Source: an uncultured Trueperaceae bacterium (GTDB lineage Bacteria; Deinococcota; Deinococci; Deinococcales; Trueperaceae). Taken from it: a stretch of 64,000 bases of DNA. The stretch is taken from assembly GCA_913057685.1 (NCBI GenBank), contig CAJXOA010000001.1:86400-150399 (forward strand), in the 5' to 3' direction. Below the pieces are notes generated by a model, which did no database searches, was not told the DNA's origin, and worked only from the letters and a program-made list of their open reading frames with translations. Shown here in pieces: positions 44,764 to 56,800 of this stretch. Numbering within the stretch: position 1 is the stretch's first letter; each line of letters starts with the position of its first letter. The translations under genes and the position numbers were made by a program.

Positions 44764-47549
44764 GACGGTGCCTCGCCGGATGCGGTGGGGTCCAGGTCCA
44801 CCGCGAGGGTGACGACGCCTGCGGGGGGGAGGGTCAGGGGGATCGTGGCGCCCTGCGTGTCGACCTCGCCCAGCGGCGTTTCGTCGAGGCGCACGGTGCG
44901 ACACCGGCGGATCGGGTGGGGTGCGCGGAGCGTGCCCACCGTGGGGGTTTCCGCGGCGTTGTACAGCCGTACGACGACGGTCGACGGGGTCGCACCGAGC
45001 GGCCCGTCGGGCGTCGCGACGGTGAGGGTGGAGAGGGTCAACGGGGGGTCGAGGGTCCAACCGTCGTCCGGACCGTCGCCGGGGCGATCGCGCGTCGGGG
45101 CGGCGGGGGCGGCGTCCGTGGGGGGAACGGGCAGGGCGACGGGGGGCGCGACGAAGCGGTCGGCGGCGCGGGCGAGGTGGGCGGCGTCCCCGGTCGTGAA
45201 CGGAGCGATCGCCAGGTGCGCCGTGAACCGACCGCGCTGCTGCGCTCCCGGGGTCGGGAGCGCGGGGCCGGCCCCCTCGGGACGGGAGGTGAGGTCGTCG
45301 CGCGACAGCCAGCCGACGGACCGCAGGAGGGTTGCGGCGAGCGCGGTCCCGGACGCCGTCCGGACCGCTTCGACCTCGGGGAGGCCGCCGGTGAGGAGGG
45401 CCAGGCCGCGCGACGCGTCGTCGAGGGCGGCGAAGCGGCGGACGGGATGCGTGCGCGCCGGCGCCTGGTACCAGCCCGCGGCGGTGGGGGGGTCGATCGG
45501 ACGGCGGAGGACCGCCCAGTGCGCGTCGCGCAGGAGGGTGTGGGTCGTGAGGTCGGTCTCGAGCCACATGCGGAGCCGGTGGTCGTCGGCGGGGTTGTCG
45601 AGGGCGACGTCGAGGCGCACGACGTCCGCGAACGCATCGAGATGCAGGGTCACGCGGGCGTGCAGGGTCGTGGCCCCCACGGGCGTCCGGCGGTCGTCGG
45701 CGAGCCGCTCGGGGAGGTCGAGGGCGTACGACGACGCCACGCTGGCCCGGATCGGGCCCGCCTCGACGACGTCGGGTCGGTCCACCGGGTCCGCGAAGCG
45801 CGGTGCGAGATCGGGAACCAGGGAGGCGTCGTACGTGTCCCCCGCATCGCTTGCGTCCTCGAGCCGGAGCCGCAGGGCGTACGCGCGTCCGCTGGGCACG
45901 TCGGTCAGGTGCAACGCGCCGTCGGCGGCGATGCGCAGGACCAGCGCGCCGTTGCGAAGCGTCACGTCGCCCCCCGGGTCGCGGTGGACCTCCACCGTGT
46001 CCGGGGCAGCGACCGGCGCGTCGTCACGCTCGTCGGTCGTCACGTCGATCGGGTCGAGTCCGAGGGGGGTGAGCGGCGTCGCGACGCGGAGTGTGACGCG
46101 ATCGACCGCCTCGTCGCGCCGACCGGGTGCGGTGCCCCGGACGGCTCGGCGTTGGCTGGGGAGGCGACGCCCGGCGCGGTCCCGGACGGCGATTCGGTCG
46201 CCCGCCCCGATCGGCACGTCGAGCGTCAGCTCGACGCTCCCCCACCCGGAGGTGGGGCTCGGGGCGAAGACCGCCCACCGTCGCGCGTGGCCTTCGGGGA
46301 TCAGGTGGCCGACGGCGCGCTCCACGACGGCGTCCGCCAAGCGTTCGGCGGCGTCGAAGCGGGCGTCCATCGCCTGGGCGACGCCGTCGACCGAACAACC
46401 GCAGATCGAGTCGTGGGGGTGGTTGCGCAGGAGCGTGCGCCAGGCCTCGTGGAGGCTCGCGACGTCGTCCGGTCCGCCCGCCGCGCGCGAGCGCGCGAGG
46501 AGCGGGGCGGCGTAGCGTTCGAGTGAGGTCTCCACGGCGTGATTGCGGAGTTTGAGGGGCATGCGCGTCGACCAGACGCCGGAGAGGACGTGGTGGTAGC
46601 GCCCCCAGCGCAGTTCGCCCTGATGGACCGCCGACGTGTCGTGATCGCGGCGGACCGCTGCGACGTACGTCTCCAGGTCGTCGTGGACGACCTCGAGCTC
46701 GGGGTGGTGTAGGCGCACGTCCTCGAGAACGTCGGGGAGGGTCGGTTGGGGGAAGAGATGGTCGGTGCCGTTCAGAAGCAGGAGGTGCGGTCCGTTCGCG
46801 TAGGCGTCGAGGCCGCCGTCGAGACGTTCGATCGCGGTTCGGAGCCAGGCGTCGGGGACGTCGCTCGTGCCTTCGCCGAACAGGATGGCGTGGAGGTGGC
46901 GGCGGGCGCGCTCGAGATCGAGCGGGTCGCGGTACCCCGCGTCGCCGTGCCCGATGGCGGCGGCCGACGAGTAGGTCCCGACGAGGTGGATCGCGAGGAC
47001 GTCGTGCGTGCCATCGGGGCTCCGCCAGGTCCATTCGCCGCCGAGCGATTCGCCCTCGTCACCGAACCCGCGCTGCACGACGATGGCGTCGAGCCCGAAG
47101 CCATGCACGATCGTCGGGAGGTGGGCGACGTGACCGAACGAGTCGGGGGTGTACGCGACGGGGAGGGCGCCCCCGAACGCCCGACAGGTCCGGAGGCCGA
47201 GCGCGAGGTTCGCGACGAGCGCCTCGGGGCTGGTCAGGAACTCGTCGGCGAGGACGTACCACGGTCCGATGCGCAACCGTCGGGCGCGAACGTGCGCCTC
47301 GAGGCGCGCGCGGAGGTCGGGACGAACCTCGAGGACGTCGTCGAGGACGATGGCTTGGCCGTCGAGCGTGAACGACGGGTAGCGTTCCGGGTCGCCGTCG
47401 AGGAGGTCGAGGATCGAGGCCACGACGTCGCCGAGCCGAAGCTGGAACGCCTCGAACGGTCGGTACCACTCCCGATCCCAGTGTGTGTGGGGAACGACGT
47501 GGACCGTGCGAGCGCGCTGGGCGCGGAGAGGGCGCTGACCGTCCGGCAT
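44760..47549 (-). CDS. GH38-family alpha-mannosidase
   Basis: 929 residues from the second of two ATGs (the first is 9 nt earlier). Seen: the zinc-binding HWD in VPHTHWDREWYRPFE (His23, Asp25), the nucleophile region YTPDSFGH (Asp136), the NHPHDSICGCS zinc-His segment, then the long beta-sandwich C-terminal half of GH38. No signal peptide, so it acts in the cytoplasm on imported material. Relatives trim alpha-mannosides, including 2-O-mannosylglycerate. First gene of a three-gene operon; divergent from the IolE-like gene across a region with the shared inverted repeat. Confidence 0.9.
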   Translation of the reverse strand: MPDGQRPLRAQRARTVHVVPHTHWDREWYRPFEAFQLRLGDVVASILDLLDGDPERYPSFTLDGQAIVLDDVLEVRPDLRARLEAHVRARRLRIGPWYVLADEFLTSPEALVANLALGLRTCRAFGGALPVAYTPDSFGHVAHLPTIVHGFGLDAIVVQRGFGDEGESLGGEWTWRSPDGTHDVLAIHLVGTYSSAAAIGHGDAGYRDPLDLERARRHLHAILFGEGTSDVPDAWLRTAIERLDGGLDAYANGPHLLLLNGTDHLFPQPTLPDVLEDVRLHHPELEVVHDDLETYVAAVRRDHDTSAVHQGELRWGRYHHVLSGVWSTRMPLKLRNHAVETSLERYAAPLLARSRAAGGPDDVASLHEAWRTLLRNHPHDSICGCSVDGVAQAMDARFDAAERLADAVVERAVGHLIPEGHARRWAVFAPSPTSGWGSVELTLDVPIGAGDRIAVRDRAGRRLPSQRRAVRGTAPGRRDEAVDRVTLRVATPLTPLGLDPIDVTTDERDDAPVAAPDTVEVHRDPGGDVTLRNGALVLRIAADGALHLTDVPSGRAYALRLRLEDASDAGDTYDASLVPDLAPRFADPVDRPDVVEAGPIRASVASSYALDLPERLADDRRTPVGATTLHARVTLHLDAFADVVRLDVALDNPADDHRLRMWLETDLTTHTLLRDAHWAVLRRPIDPPTAAGWYQAPARTHPVRRFAALDDASRGLALLTGGLPEVEAVRTASGTALAATLLRSVGWLSRDDLTSRPEGAGPALPTPGAQQRGRFTAHLAIAPFTTGDAAHLARAADRFVAPPVALPVPPTDAAPAAPTRDRPGDGPDDGWTLDPPLTLSTLTVATPDGPLGATPSTVVVRLYNAAETPTVGTLRAPHPIRRCRTVRLDETPLGEVDTQGATIPLTLPPAGVVTLAVDLDPTASGEAPS

Positions 47550-47585
47550 GCCCGGCATGCTTTCATGCGCGCGTCAGGGGCGTGT

Positions 47586-47608
47586 GGCGTTGCGGCGCCC
47601 GCAACGCC
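47586..47608. promoter_or_regulatory. Inverted repeat, candidate IclR operator (copy 2)
   Basis: GGCGTTGCG-GCGCC-CGCAACGCC: perfect 9-bp arms whose inner six bases and 5-bp spacing equal copy 1 at 34355-34371. It sits between the divergent mannosidase and IolE-like genes, 23 bp before a TATCGT box (47631-47636) that may be the -10 of the latter. Confidence 0.6.
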
Positions 47609-47662
47609 CCCGCCAACCGTGGCGGATGGGTATCGTCCGCTCACGCCCGTCGGAGGTCCACG

Positions 47663-48640
47663 ATGCCCCTCACCCTCGATCGCCTCGCCAACGCCCCGTG
47701 CTCGTGGGGGGTGGTCGGTCGCAGCGGCACGAGCACGTCCGGGATGCGCATGCTGGACGAGTTGGTCGAAAGCGGCTACCGCGGTACGGAGTTGGGTGAT
47801 CCCGGATTCCTTCCGAGCGAGCCGGACGTGCTTCGCGAAGCGCTGGGGGCACGTGACCTGACGTTGTTGGGGGGGTACGTCCCCCTGGATCTCGGGGCGC
47901 CCTCCCTCACGGGGGAGGCGCGCGAAGCCGTGCTCCGTGTCGCGCGGCTGCTGGCCGACGCGGAGCCGGGGGCTCGCCGTCCCATCGTGGTGCTGGCCGA
48001 CCAGGACGGCCTCGATCCGCACCGGGTGGCGCGGGCGGGGCGACTCACGCCGCAGGAGGGAACCCCGCTTCGGACGCTGGCGCGGTTCGGCGCCCGGCTC
48101 GACGAGATCGCCGATCTGGTGGACGGGGAGACGGGGTTGCGGGTCGCGGTTCACCCGCACGTCGCGAGTCGCATCGAACGGCCGGAGGAGGTGGAGGGGG
48201 TGCTTGCCGCCAGCGATCCCGCGAAGGTGGGCCTCGTGTTCGATACCGCCCACTACGCGTACGGCACGGGGCGCGAGGACGTCGATGGGCGGCTCGTGCT
48301 GGAGGGGCTCGACCGGTTCCGCGATCGCATCGTGACGGTGCACGTCAAGGATTGCTCGCGCGAGGTCGCGGCGCGGGCGCGGTCCGAGGCGTGGGGGTAC
48401 GAGCGGGCGGTCGCCCGCGGATTGTACGCGGAGTTGGGCGAGGGGGCGATCGACGTTCCGGCGGTGTTGGCGCAGCTCGAGGCGTTCGGGTACGACGACT
48501 GGCTCACGGTGGAGCAGGACGTTCTGCCCGGCATGGGAACGCCGTTGGAGAGCGCGACGCGGAACATGCGGCGGATGCGGGCCTGGCTCGCGGAGGTCGC
48601 GACGTCCCGTCCCGGGACGGCCTCTCCCGCGAGCCGGTAA
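47663..48640 (+). CDS. IolE-like sugar isomerase/inosose dehydratase (TIM barrel)
   Basis: 325 residues of the xylose isomerase-like TIM-barrel family. The start LANAPCSWGV and GYRGTELGDPGFLP are hallmark IolE (myo-inosose-2 dehydratase) features; further metal-site motifs are VHPHV, FDTAH and VHVKD, with WLTVEQD near the end. GGAGG precedes the ATG. Together with the divergent dehydrogenase this pair could process an inositol or a related polyol; other TIM-barrel isomerases of unknown substrate look similar. Confidence 0.82.
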   Translation: MPLTLDRLANAPCSWGVVGRSGTSTSGMRMLDELVESGYRGTELGDPGFLPSEPDVLREALGARDLTLLGGYVPLDLGAPSLTGEAREAVLRVARLLADAEPGARRPIVVLADQDGLDPHRVARAGRLTPQEGTPLRTLARFGARLDEIADLVDGETGLRVAVHPHVASRIERPEEVEGVLAASDPAKVGLVFDTAHYAYGTGREDVDGRLVLEGLDRFRDRIVTVHVKDCSREVAARARSEAWGYERAVARGLYAELGEGAIDVPAVLAQLEAFGYDDWLTVEQDVLPGMGTPLESATRNMRRMRAWLAEVATSRPGTASPASR

Positions 48641-48661
48641 CCTACGCGCGAGGAGGCCGTC

Positions 48662-48979
48662 ATGGAGGTACCCGAAGCCGCTCAAGCCCTGTTGGATGCG
48701 CGCTACGAGGGCGCATCGTGGACGTTGCTGCACGCGTGGATCAGCGAGGAGACGGTGTTGTGCATGGTCGCCGTCGCGGAGGACGCCTGCTTCGTGCCGG
48801 AGGACGACGCGTTCGACGTCGACCGGGTCCGCTTCGAGGCGCTGCAGCTGTTCGACACGCTGCAGGACGGCTGGACGCTCGAGGAGGACACCGCCTTCGA
48901 GCTGGCCGACGTCTTCGGCGAGCTGGTGTCCGCCTACGAGGAGGCCGGCACGCCGGCGCCGGATTCGCTGCAGAGCTGA
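48662..48979 (+). CDS. Small acidic protein of unknown function
   Basis: 105 residues, strongly acidic (many Glu/Asp), no signal peptide or membrane segment. AGGAGG lies 8 nt before the ATG. It follows the IolE-like gene by 21 nt, so it may be co-transcribed. I do not recognise the family. Confidence 0.65.
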   Translation: MEVPEAAQALLDARYEGASWTLLHAWISEETVLCMVAVAEDACFVPEDDAFDVDRVRFEALQLFDTLQDGWTLEEDTAFELADVFGELVSAYEEAGTPAPDSLQS

Positions 48980-48999
48980 GGCGTCCCGCCCCGACGTGC

Positions 49000-49030
49000 G
49001 CGCCCCCGGACGTGGTTCGTCCGGGGGCGC
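49000..49030. terminator. Hairpin between the small gene and copA
   Basis: A perfect 12-bp stem, GCGCCCCCGGAC / GTCCGGGGGCGC, with a 7-nt loop, between convergent genes; probably serves both. No T-tract. Confidence 0.65.
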
Positions 49031-49059
49031 GTGCGTGCGGCGTACGTGCGGATCCGCCC

Positions 49060-51627
<2,568 letters not shown>

Positions 51628-51629
51628 GC

Positions 51630-52001
51630 TCAGCCTCCGTACTTCAGGGCGTCGAGGAGCTCGTCGACGATCGCCTCGGTGTCGCCGCGCTGGGCGGCGG
51701 TGGCGACGTGGTCGCGGACGTGGGCGCGCAGGACCTTCCCGCTCGTCGCGGCGAGGCCGCCCTGGAGGGCCTTGAGTTGCTTGAGGACGTCGACGCAGTA
51801 GACGTGCTCGTCCTCGAGCATGCGGACGACGCCGTCGAGGTGCCCGCGGACGCTCTTGAGGCGTTGCAGGGCGTCCTGGCGGGTGGCGCCGTCGAGGTGC
51901 AGGCAGGGGTCGACGCCGGGGGCGGGCCCCTGGGGGAGGGGGGTGCCGTCCGGGGTGGCGTCGGGCGGGTGGAGCGGGTCGGCGACGTCGGGCGGGGTCA
52001 C
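51630..52001 (-). CDS. csoR: Copper-sensing repressor CsoR (Cys-His-His type)
   Basis: 123 residues: an unusual ~40-residue Pro/Asp-rich N-terminus, then the all-helical CsoR fold ([18 protein letters not shown]). Copper ligands by position are Cys69 (HVYCVDVL), His94 and His98 (LRAHVRDHV). The spacing (25 and 4) matches the Cys-His-His site described for Thermus thermophilus CsoR, not the Cys-His-Cys of other CsoR proteins. GTG overlaps the copZ stop. Probably represses its own operon through the palindrome at 52243-52256. Confidence 0.93.
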   Translation of the reverse strand: MTPPDVADPLHPPDATPDGTPLPQGPAPGVDPCLHLDGATRQDALQRLKSVRGHLDGVVRMLEDEHVYCVDVLKQLKALQGGLAATSGKVLRAHVRDHVATAAQRGDTEAIVDELLDALKYGG

Positions 52002-52195
52002 GTCGCGGGGCGGGCGGTGTAGCCCTCCTCCTGGACGGCGGCGATCAGCGCGTCGAGGTCGCCGCCGTCGACGCGGGCGTGGCCGGCGTCGAGGTCGACG
52101 TGGACCTCGCGGACGCCGTCGACGTCGGCGAGGGCGGTCTCGACCGCCTTCTTGCAGTGTCCGCAGGTCATGCCTTCGATCTGGAGGTCGGTCAT
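51998..52195 (-). CDS. copZ: Copper chaperone CopZ
   Basis: 65 residues, a single HMA domain with the copper motif GMTCGHC (8-14). It delivers Cu+ to CopA. AAAGGA lies upstream of the ATG. First gene of the copper operon. Confidence 0.94.
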   Translation of the reverse strand: MTDLQIEGMTCGHCKKAVETALADVDGVREVHVDLDAGHARVDGGDLDALIAAVQEEGYTARPAT

Positions 52196-52242
52196 GGGGA
52201 ACGTCCTTTCGGCGCGGCGGGGCGCGCACCCCGGTGGGGGGG

Positions 52243-52256
52243 ACCCCCCGGGGGGT
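52243..52256. promoter_or_regulatory. Candidate CsoR operator
   Basis: A perfect 14-bp G/C-tract palindrome, ACCCCCCGGGGGGT, of the type bound by CsoR. It lies 12 bp beyond the -10 box of the copZ promoter, over or just after the expected start site. Confidence 0.7.
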
Positions 52257-52267
52257 GGGGTAAGCCG

Positions 52268-52296
52268 AGGGTAGCGGACGGTGGAGCGCGGGTCAA
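52268..52296 (-). promoter_or_regulatory. Promoter of the copZ-csoR-copA operon
   Basis: On the minus strand, TTGACC (52296-52291) and TACCCT (52273-52268) are separated by 17 bp. The leader to the copZ ATG is about 65 nt. Confidence 0.8.
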
Positions 52297-52341
52297 GGGC
52301 GTGCGGGTCGAGGGGTCGTGGTGTGGGCGCGCGGGGGTCGG

Positions 52342-53628
52342 TCAGGAGGTCGCCGCGATGGCGTCCTCGACGTCGAAGAACGCCTCGACGACGTCGGGAT
52401 CGAAGTGGTTTCCGGCGCCGCGCCGGATCCGCTTCGCCGCCTCGTCGTGCGGCATCGCCGGTTTGTAGGACCGCTCCGAGATCAGCGCGTCGTAGACGTC
52501 GACGACCGCCATCAGGCGCGCCTCGATGGGGATCGCCTCGCCGGCGATCCCCTCGGGGTAGCCGCGGCCGTCGAAGCGTTCGTGGTGGCCGTACACCAGG
52601 TGCGACGCGGCCGTCAGGAAGCCGACCTCGGTCCCCACCTGCGCGCGGACCTCGTCGATGACGTCGCGCCCGATGCGGCAGTGCGCCTTCATCGCCTCGA
52701 ACTCCCCCTCGGTCAACGTGTCGCGCTTCTTCAGGATCGCGTCCGGCACGCCGATCTTGCCGATGTCGTGCAGCGGCGCGGCGCGGGCGACGTCGTCGAT
52801 CCACGTCGCCGTCGCCGCGTCGACCGGCGCGTCGGGCGCGCCGGCGCGCCGCGCGACGTAGGCGCGCGCCAGCAGCCGCATCAGGCGCCCGGTGCGGGCG
52901 GTGTGCGACCCGAGCTCCGAACTGCGCTGGTCGGCGAGCGACGCCATCGCCACCGTCAGGGCGTCCTGCGAACGCAGCAGCGCCTCGTGGCGGTCGCGGA
53001 CCGCGTCGTCGAGGCGCACGTTCTCCGCCGCGAGGCGGCGATTGCGGTCGCTCAGGCGGGCCGCCATCGCGTCGAGGCCGCGCATCACGACGTCGAGGAT
53101 CACCGCGATGCCGGTGGCGACGATCGCGGTGCGGATCACCGTCGCCTCGGCGTCGAAGGCCAGCAAGCCGACGAGGGTGCTCGCCAGGAACCCGGCACTG
53201 AGCAGGCGGGCGAGGGGGACGCGCAGGAGCAGGTAGGCGATGACGATGCCGGCGGTCACGAACGGCACCGACACGTCGCCGTTGACGCTCATCGCCCCGA
53301 CGTACAGCGGCAGCGTCGCCACCGCCAGGATCTCCGCGTCGCGGCCGGCGGCCGCCTCGCTGCGCCGCGCCCGCAGCCACCCGATCACGACGACCAGCAG
53401 CGTCAGACCCGGGAACACGAACAGGATTGGGCGCTGCTCGCCGGTCGGTGCCAGGGCGTTGACGAGCAGCATGGCGACCATGACGACCATCCCCATGAGC
53501 AGGACCGCCCGGTAGCCCGCAAGGCGCACCGAGCCTTCGCGGTGCGTGCGGACGTCGGTGTGGGGCGCGTCGGCGGGGGGTGCGTCGGGCGGTGGACTCG
53601 CGCCGCCGGCGCTCGGATCGCTCGCCAT
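52342..53628 (-). CDS. HD-GYP-domain membrane protein
   Basis: 428 residues. After a hydrophilic N-terminus come about six membrane segments (~35-185), a coiled coil, then an HD-GYP domain with PLHDIGKIGVPD and FDGRGYPEG. The HD and GYP motifs are intact, so cyclic di-GMP phosphodiesterase activity is expected. The membrane part is a likely sensor of unknown signal. A TAGGGT box lies 6 nt before the ATG, so translation may be leaderless. Confidence 0.92.
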   Translation of the reverse strand: MASDPSAGGASPPPDAPPADAPHTDVRTHREGSVRLAGYRAVLLMGMVVMVAMLLVNALAPTGEQRPILFVFPGLTLLVVVIGWLRARRSEAAAGRDAEILAVATLPLYVGAMSVNGDVSVPFVTAGIVIAYLLLRVPLARLLSAGFLASTLVGLLAFDAEATVIRTAIVATGIAVILDVVMRGLDAMAARLSDRNRRLAAENVRLDDAVRDRHEALLRSQDALTVAMASLADQRSSELGSHTARTGRLMRLLARAYVARRAGAPDAPVDAATATWIDDVARAAPLHDIGKIGVPDAILKKRDTLTEGEFEAMKAHCRIGRDVIDEVRAQVGTEVGFLTAASHLVYGHHERFDGRGYPEGIAGEAIPIEARLMAVVDVYDALISERSYKPAMPHDEAAKRIRRGAGNHFDPDVVEAFFDVEDAIAATS

Positions 53629-53634
53629 GGCGTA

Positions 53635-53640
53635 ACCCTA
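53635..53640 (-). promoter_or_regulatory. -10-like element (TAGGGT) of a possible leaderless promoter
   Basis: Minus strand; 6 nt before the ATG of the HD-GYP gene, with no ribosome binding site. No -35 box is evident. Weaker than the other leaderless candidates. Confidence 0.3.
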
Positions 53641-53860
53641 CCGCACGCCGCCCCGACCCGATGGGTACGCATCTCCCCCGCCTCCCGTCACGTCGTTTGC
53701 AACAATGTGACGAACTCGGGGGGCGCTCCCCCGCACCGGGCCGGTCGCCACGCCGGACCGACCGTCCCGACCGCCGCGGCGTACGCCCATCGGCGACGCC
53801 CACGCCCCCCTGCGGTAGCCTCGTTCGGGTGCGGCCCACCGCGGCCGCCGGGAGGTCCCC

Positions 53861-56800
53861 GTGCGCAGCGTCCCCGAACCCCCCCACGCCCCCCGCTACG
53901 ACGTCGACCCCTGGCGCGTCGCCCAGGGCGCCCCCCGCCCCGACGACGCCGCCCGCGACGCCGCGATCTTCACCGTCGCCAACGGCTACGTCGGGATCCG
54001 CGGCGGCCTCGAGGAGGCCGCCCCCGGCGCCGCGGCGGACGGCGAGCGCGCCGCGACGTTCCTCAACGGCGTGTTCGAACGATGGACCCCGCACTACCCC
54101 GAGGACGCCTACGGCCTCGCCCGGCACGGCCAGACGATGCTCGTCGTCCCCGCCGCCCACCGCATCGCCCTCACCGTCGATGGCGTCCCCCTCGACGCCC
54201 GCGACCCCCGCGCCAGCGACGTGCGCCGCACCCTCGACCTACGCACCGGCACCCTCGAGCGCCGCTACCGCTGGACCTGCGACGACGGCGCCACCGTCGA
54301 CGTGCGCACCACCCGCCTCGTCTCCCTCGCGCACCGCCACCGCTTCGCGCTGCGCGTCGAGCTCACCGCCCACGACCGCAACCACGACGTGCGGCTCGGC
54401 GTCGCCCTCGAGGGCCGCGTCCACAACACCGCCGCCGACGACGACCCCCGCGTCGGCAGCGCCCTCCGCGGGCAGGTCCTCACCCCCGTCCGCCACGCCG
54501 CCGACGCCACCCCCACCGGACCGCACCTGGCGCTGCAGGTCCGCGCCCCCGGCAGCGGCATGGAGCTCGCGGTCGCCCTCGCCCCCACCCTCCGCGGCGC
54601 CTCCGCGGACGACGTCGCCTGGACCCACGACGCCGCCCCCCTCCACGCCCGCGCCACCGCCGCCGCGCGCCTCGCGCCGGGCGCCCCCCTCACGCTCGAC
54701 GCGCCCGGCGTGTACGCCGACGCCCGCGACGTCGGCGCCGAACCCCCGACCGACGCCCTCGCCGCGTACGCCACCGACGCCCTCCGCGCCGCCGCCACCG
54801 ACGGCGTCGACGCCCTCCTCGCCGACCAACGCGCCGCCCTCGACGCCTTCTGGGCCGACGCCGACGTCGAGATCGAGGGGGACGACGCCGCCACGCAGGC
54901 GCTGCGCTACGGCCTGTTCCAGATGCGCCAGGGCGCCGCCCGCGACGGGCGAGCCAACCTCCCCGCCAAGGCGCTCACCGGCGAGGGCTACGAGGGCCAC
55001 ACCTTCTGGGACACCGAGGCGTACGCCCTCCCGGTCCTCCAGCACGTCGACCCCACCGCCGCCCGCGCCCTCCTCGACAACCGCGTCGCCATGCTCGACG
55101 CCGCCCGCGAACGCGCCCGCGCGCTGCACCACCGCGGCGCCCTCTTCGCCTGGCGCACCATCGCCGGCGAGGAGGCCAGCGCCTACTTCCCCGCCGGAAG
55201 CGCCCAACGCCACCTCGGTGCGGACGTCGTCCACGCCCTCGCGCAGTACCTCGAAGCGACCGGCGACGACGACCTCCCCTGGGCCGGCGGCGCGGAGCTC
55301 GCCGCCGAGGTCGCCCGCGCCTACCTCTCGCTCGGGCACTGGGGCCGCGACGGCCACTTCCACCTCTTCACCGTCACCGGTCCCGACGAGTACACCGCCC
55401 TCGTCGACGACAACCACTACACGAACCGCATGGCGCAGGCGGCCCTCCGCTTCGCCGCCGACCTCCTGGACCGCCTCGCCGCCGACGACCCCGCCCGCAC
55501 CGCGGACCTCGCCGCCCGCCTCGCGCTCGAAGGCGACGAACCCGACGCCTGGCGCGCCGCCGCCGACGCGATGCACCTCCCCGTCGACGCCGCCACCGGC
55601 GTCACGCCGCAGGACGCGCACTTCCTCGACCGCCCCGAATGGCCGTGGGCGGACGTCCCCGCCGACCGCCACCCGCTGCTGCTGCACTACCACCCCCTCG
55701 ACCTCTACCGCCACCAGGTCCTCAAGCAGGCCGACGTCCTCCTCGCGCACCTGCAACGCGGCGGGGTGGGGCGCACCCAACGCCGCCGCGACGAGGCGTA
55801 CTACCTCCCGCGCACGACCCACGACTCGTCGCTCTCCCCGTTCGCGCACGCCATCCACGCCGCCTGGTTGGGCCGCCCCGAGGAGGCCGCCGCCCACCTC
55901 CGCGCCACCGCCCGCATCGACCTCGACGACCTCCACGGCAACACCGCCGACGGCCTCCACCTCGCCGCGATGGCCGGCACCTGGCGCGCCACCCTCGAGG
56001 GGTTCGGCGGCCTCACCCGCGACGGCGGCGCCCTCGCCTTCCACCCCCGCCTCCCCCGCGACTGGACGGCGATCCGCGCCCGCCTGCGCTGGCGCGGCGC
56101 GCGGCTCGAGGTCCGCCTCGGCCGCGACACGTCGCGCTACGACCTGCTGGACGGCCCCGACCTCGAGATCCGCCACCGCGGCGAAGCGTGGACGCTGCGC
56201 GCCGGCCACCCCGTCGAGCGCAGCAGCCGCCCCACCCTCCGCGGGGTCGCCTTCGACCTCGACGGCGTCCTCACCGACAGCGCCGAACACCACTACCAGG
56301 CGTGGAAGGCGCTCGCCGACGGCCTCGGCATCCCGTTCGACCGCGCCGCCAACGAGGCGCTGCGCGGCGTCCCCCGCCGCGCCTCGCTCGACGCGATCCT
56401 CGCGCGCGCCGACCGACCGTTCGACGACGACGAACGCGAGGCGCTCGCCGCGCAGAAGAACGCCGACTACGTCCGCCGCCTCGACGCCGTCGGGCCCGAC
56501 GACCTGCTCCCCGGCATCCGCGACCTCCTCGACGCCCTCGCCGCCGCCGGCGTCCGCCTCGCCGTCGCCAGCTCCAGCCGCAACGCCCCCCACCTCCTCG
56601 AGCGCCTCGCCATCGCCGACCGCTTCGACGCCGTCGTCGACCCCGCCGCCCTCCGCTTCGGCAAGCCCGACCCCGAGATCTTCGAGGCCGCCGCCGAGGC
56701 GCTCGACCTCCCCGTCGAGGACGTCGTCGGCGTCGAGGACGCCGCCGCCGGCGTCGCCGCCATCCGCGGCGCCGGCATGCCCGCGGTCGGGGTCGGCGAC

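Noticed and set aside
52318..53860. Plus-strand open frame running from 52318 through the HD-GYP region to 58323
   Set aside because: Only the part from 56905 (MgtE) has conserved residues; the rest is antisense to the HD-GYP gene and out of frame with the GH65 gene.
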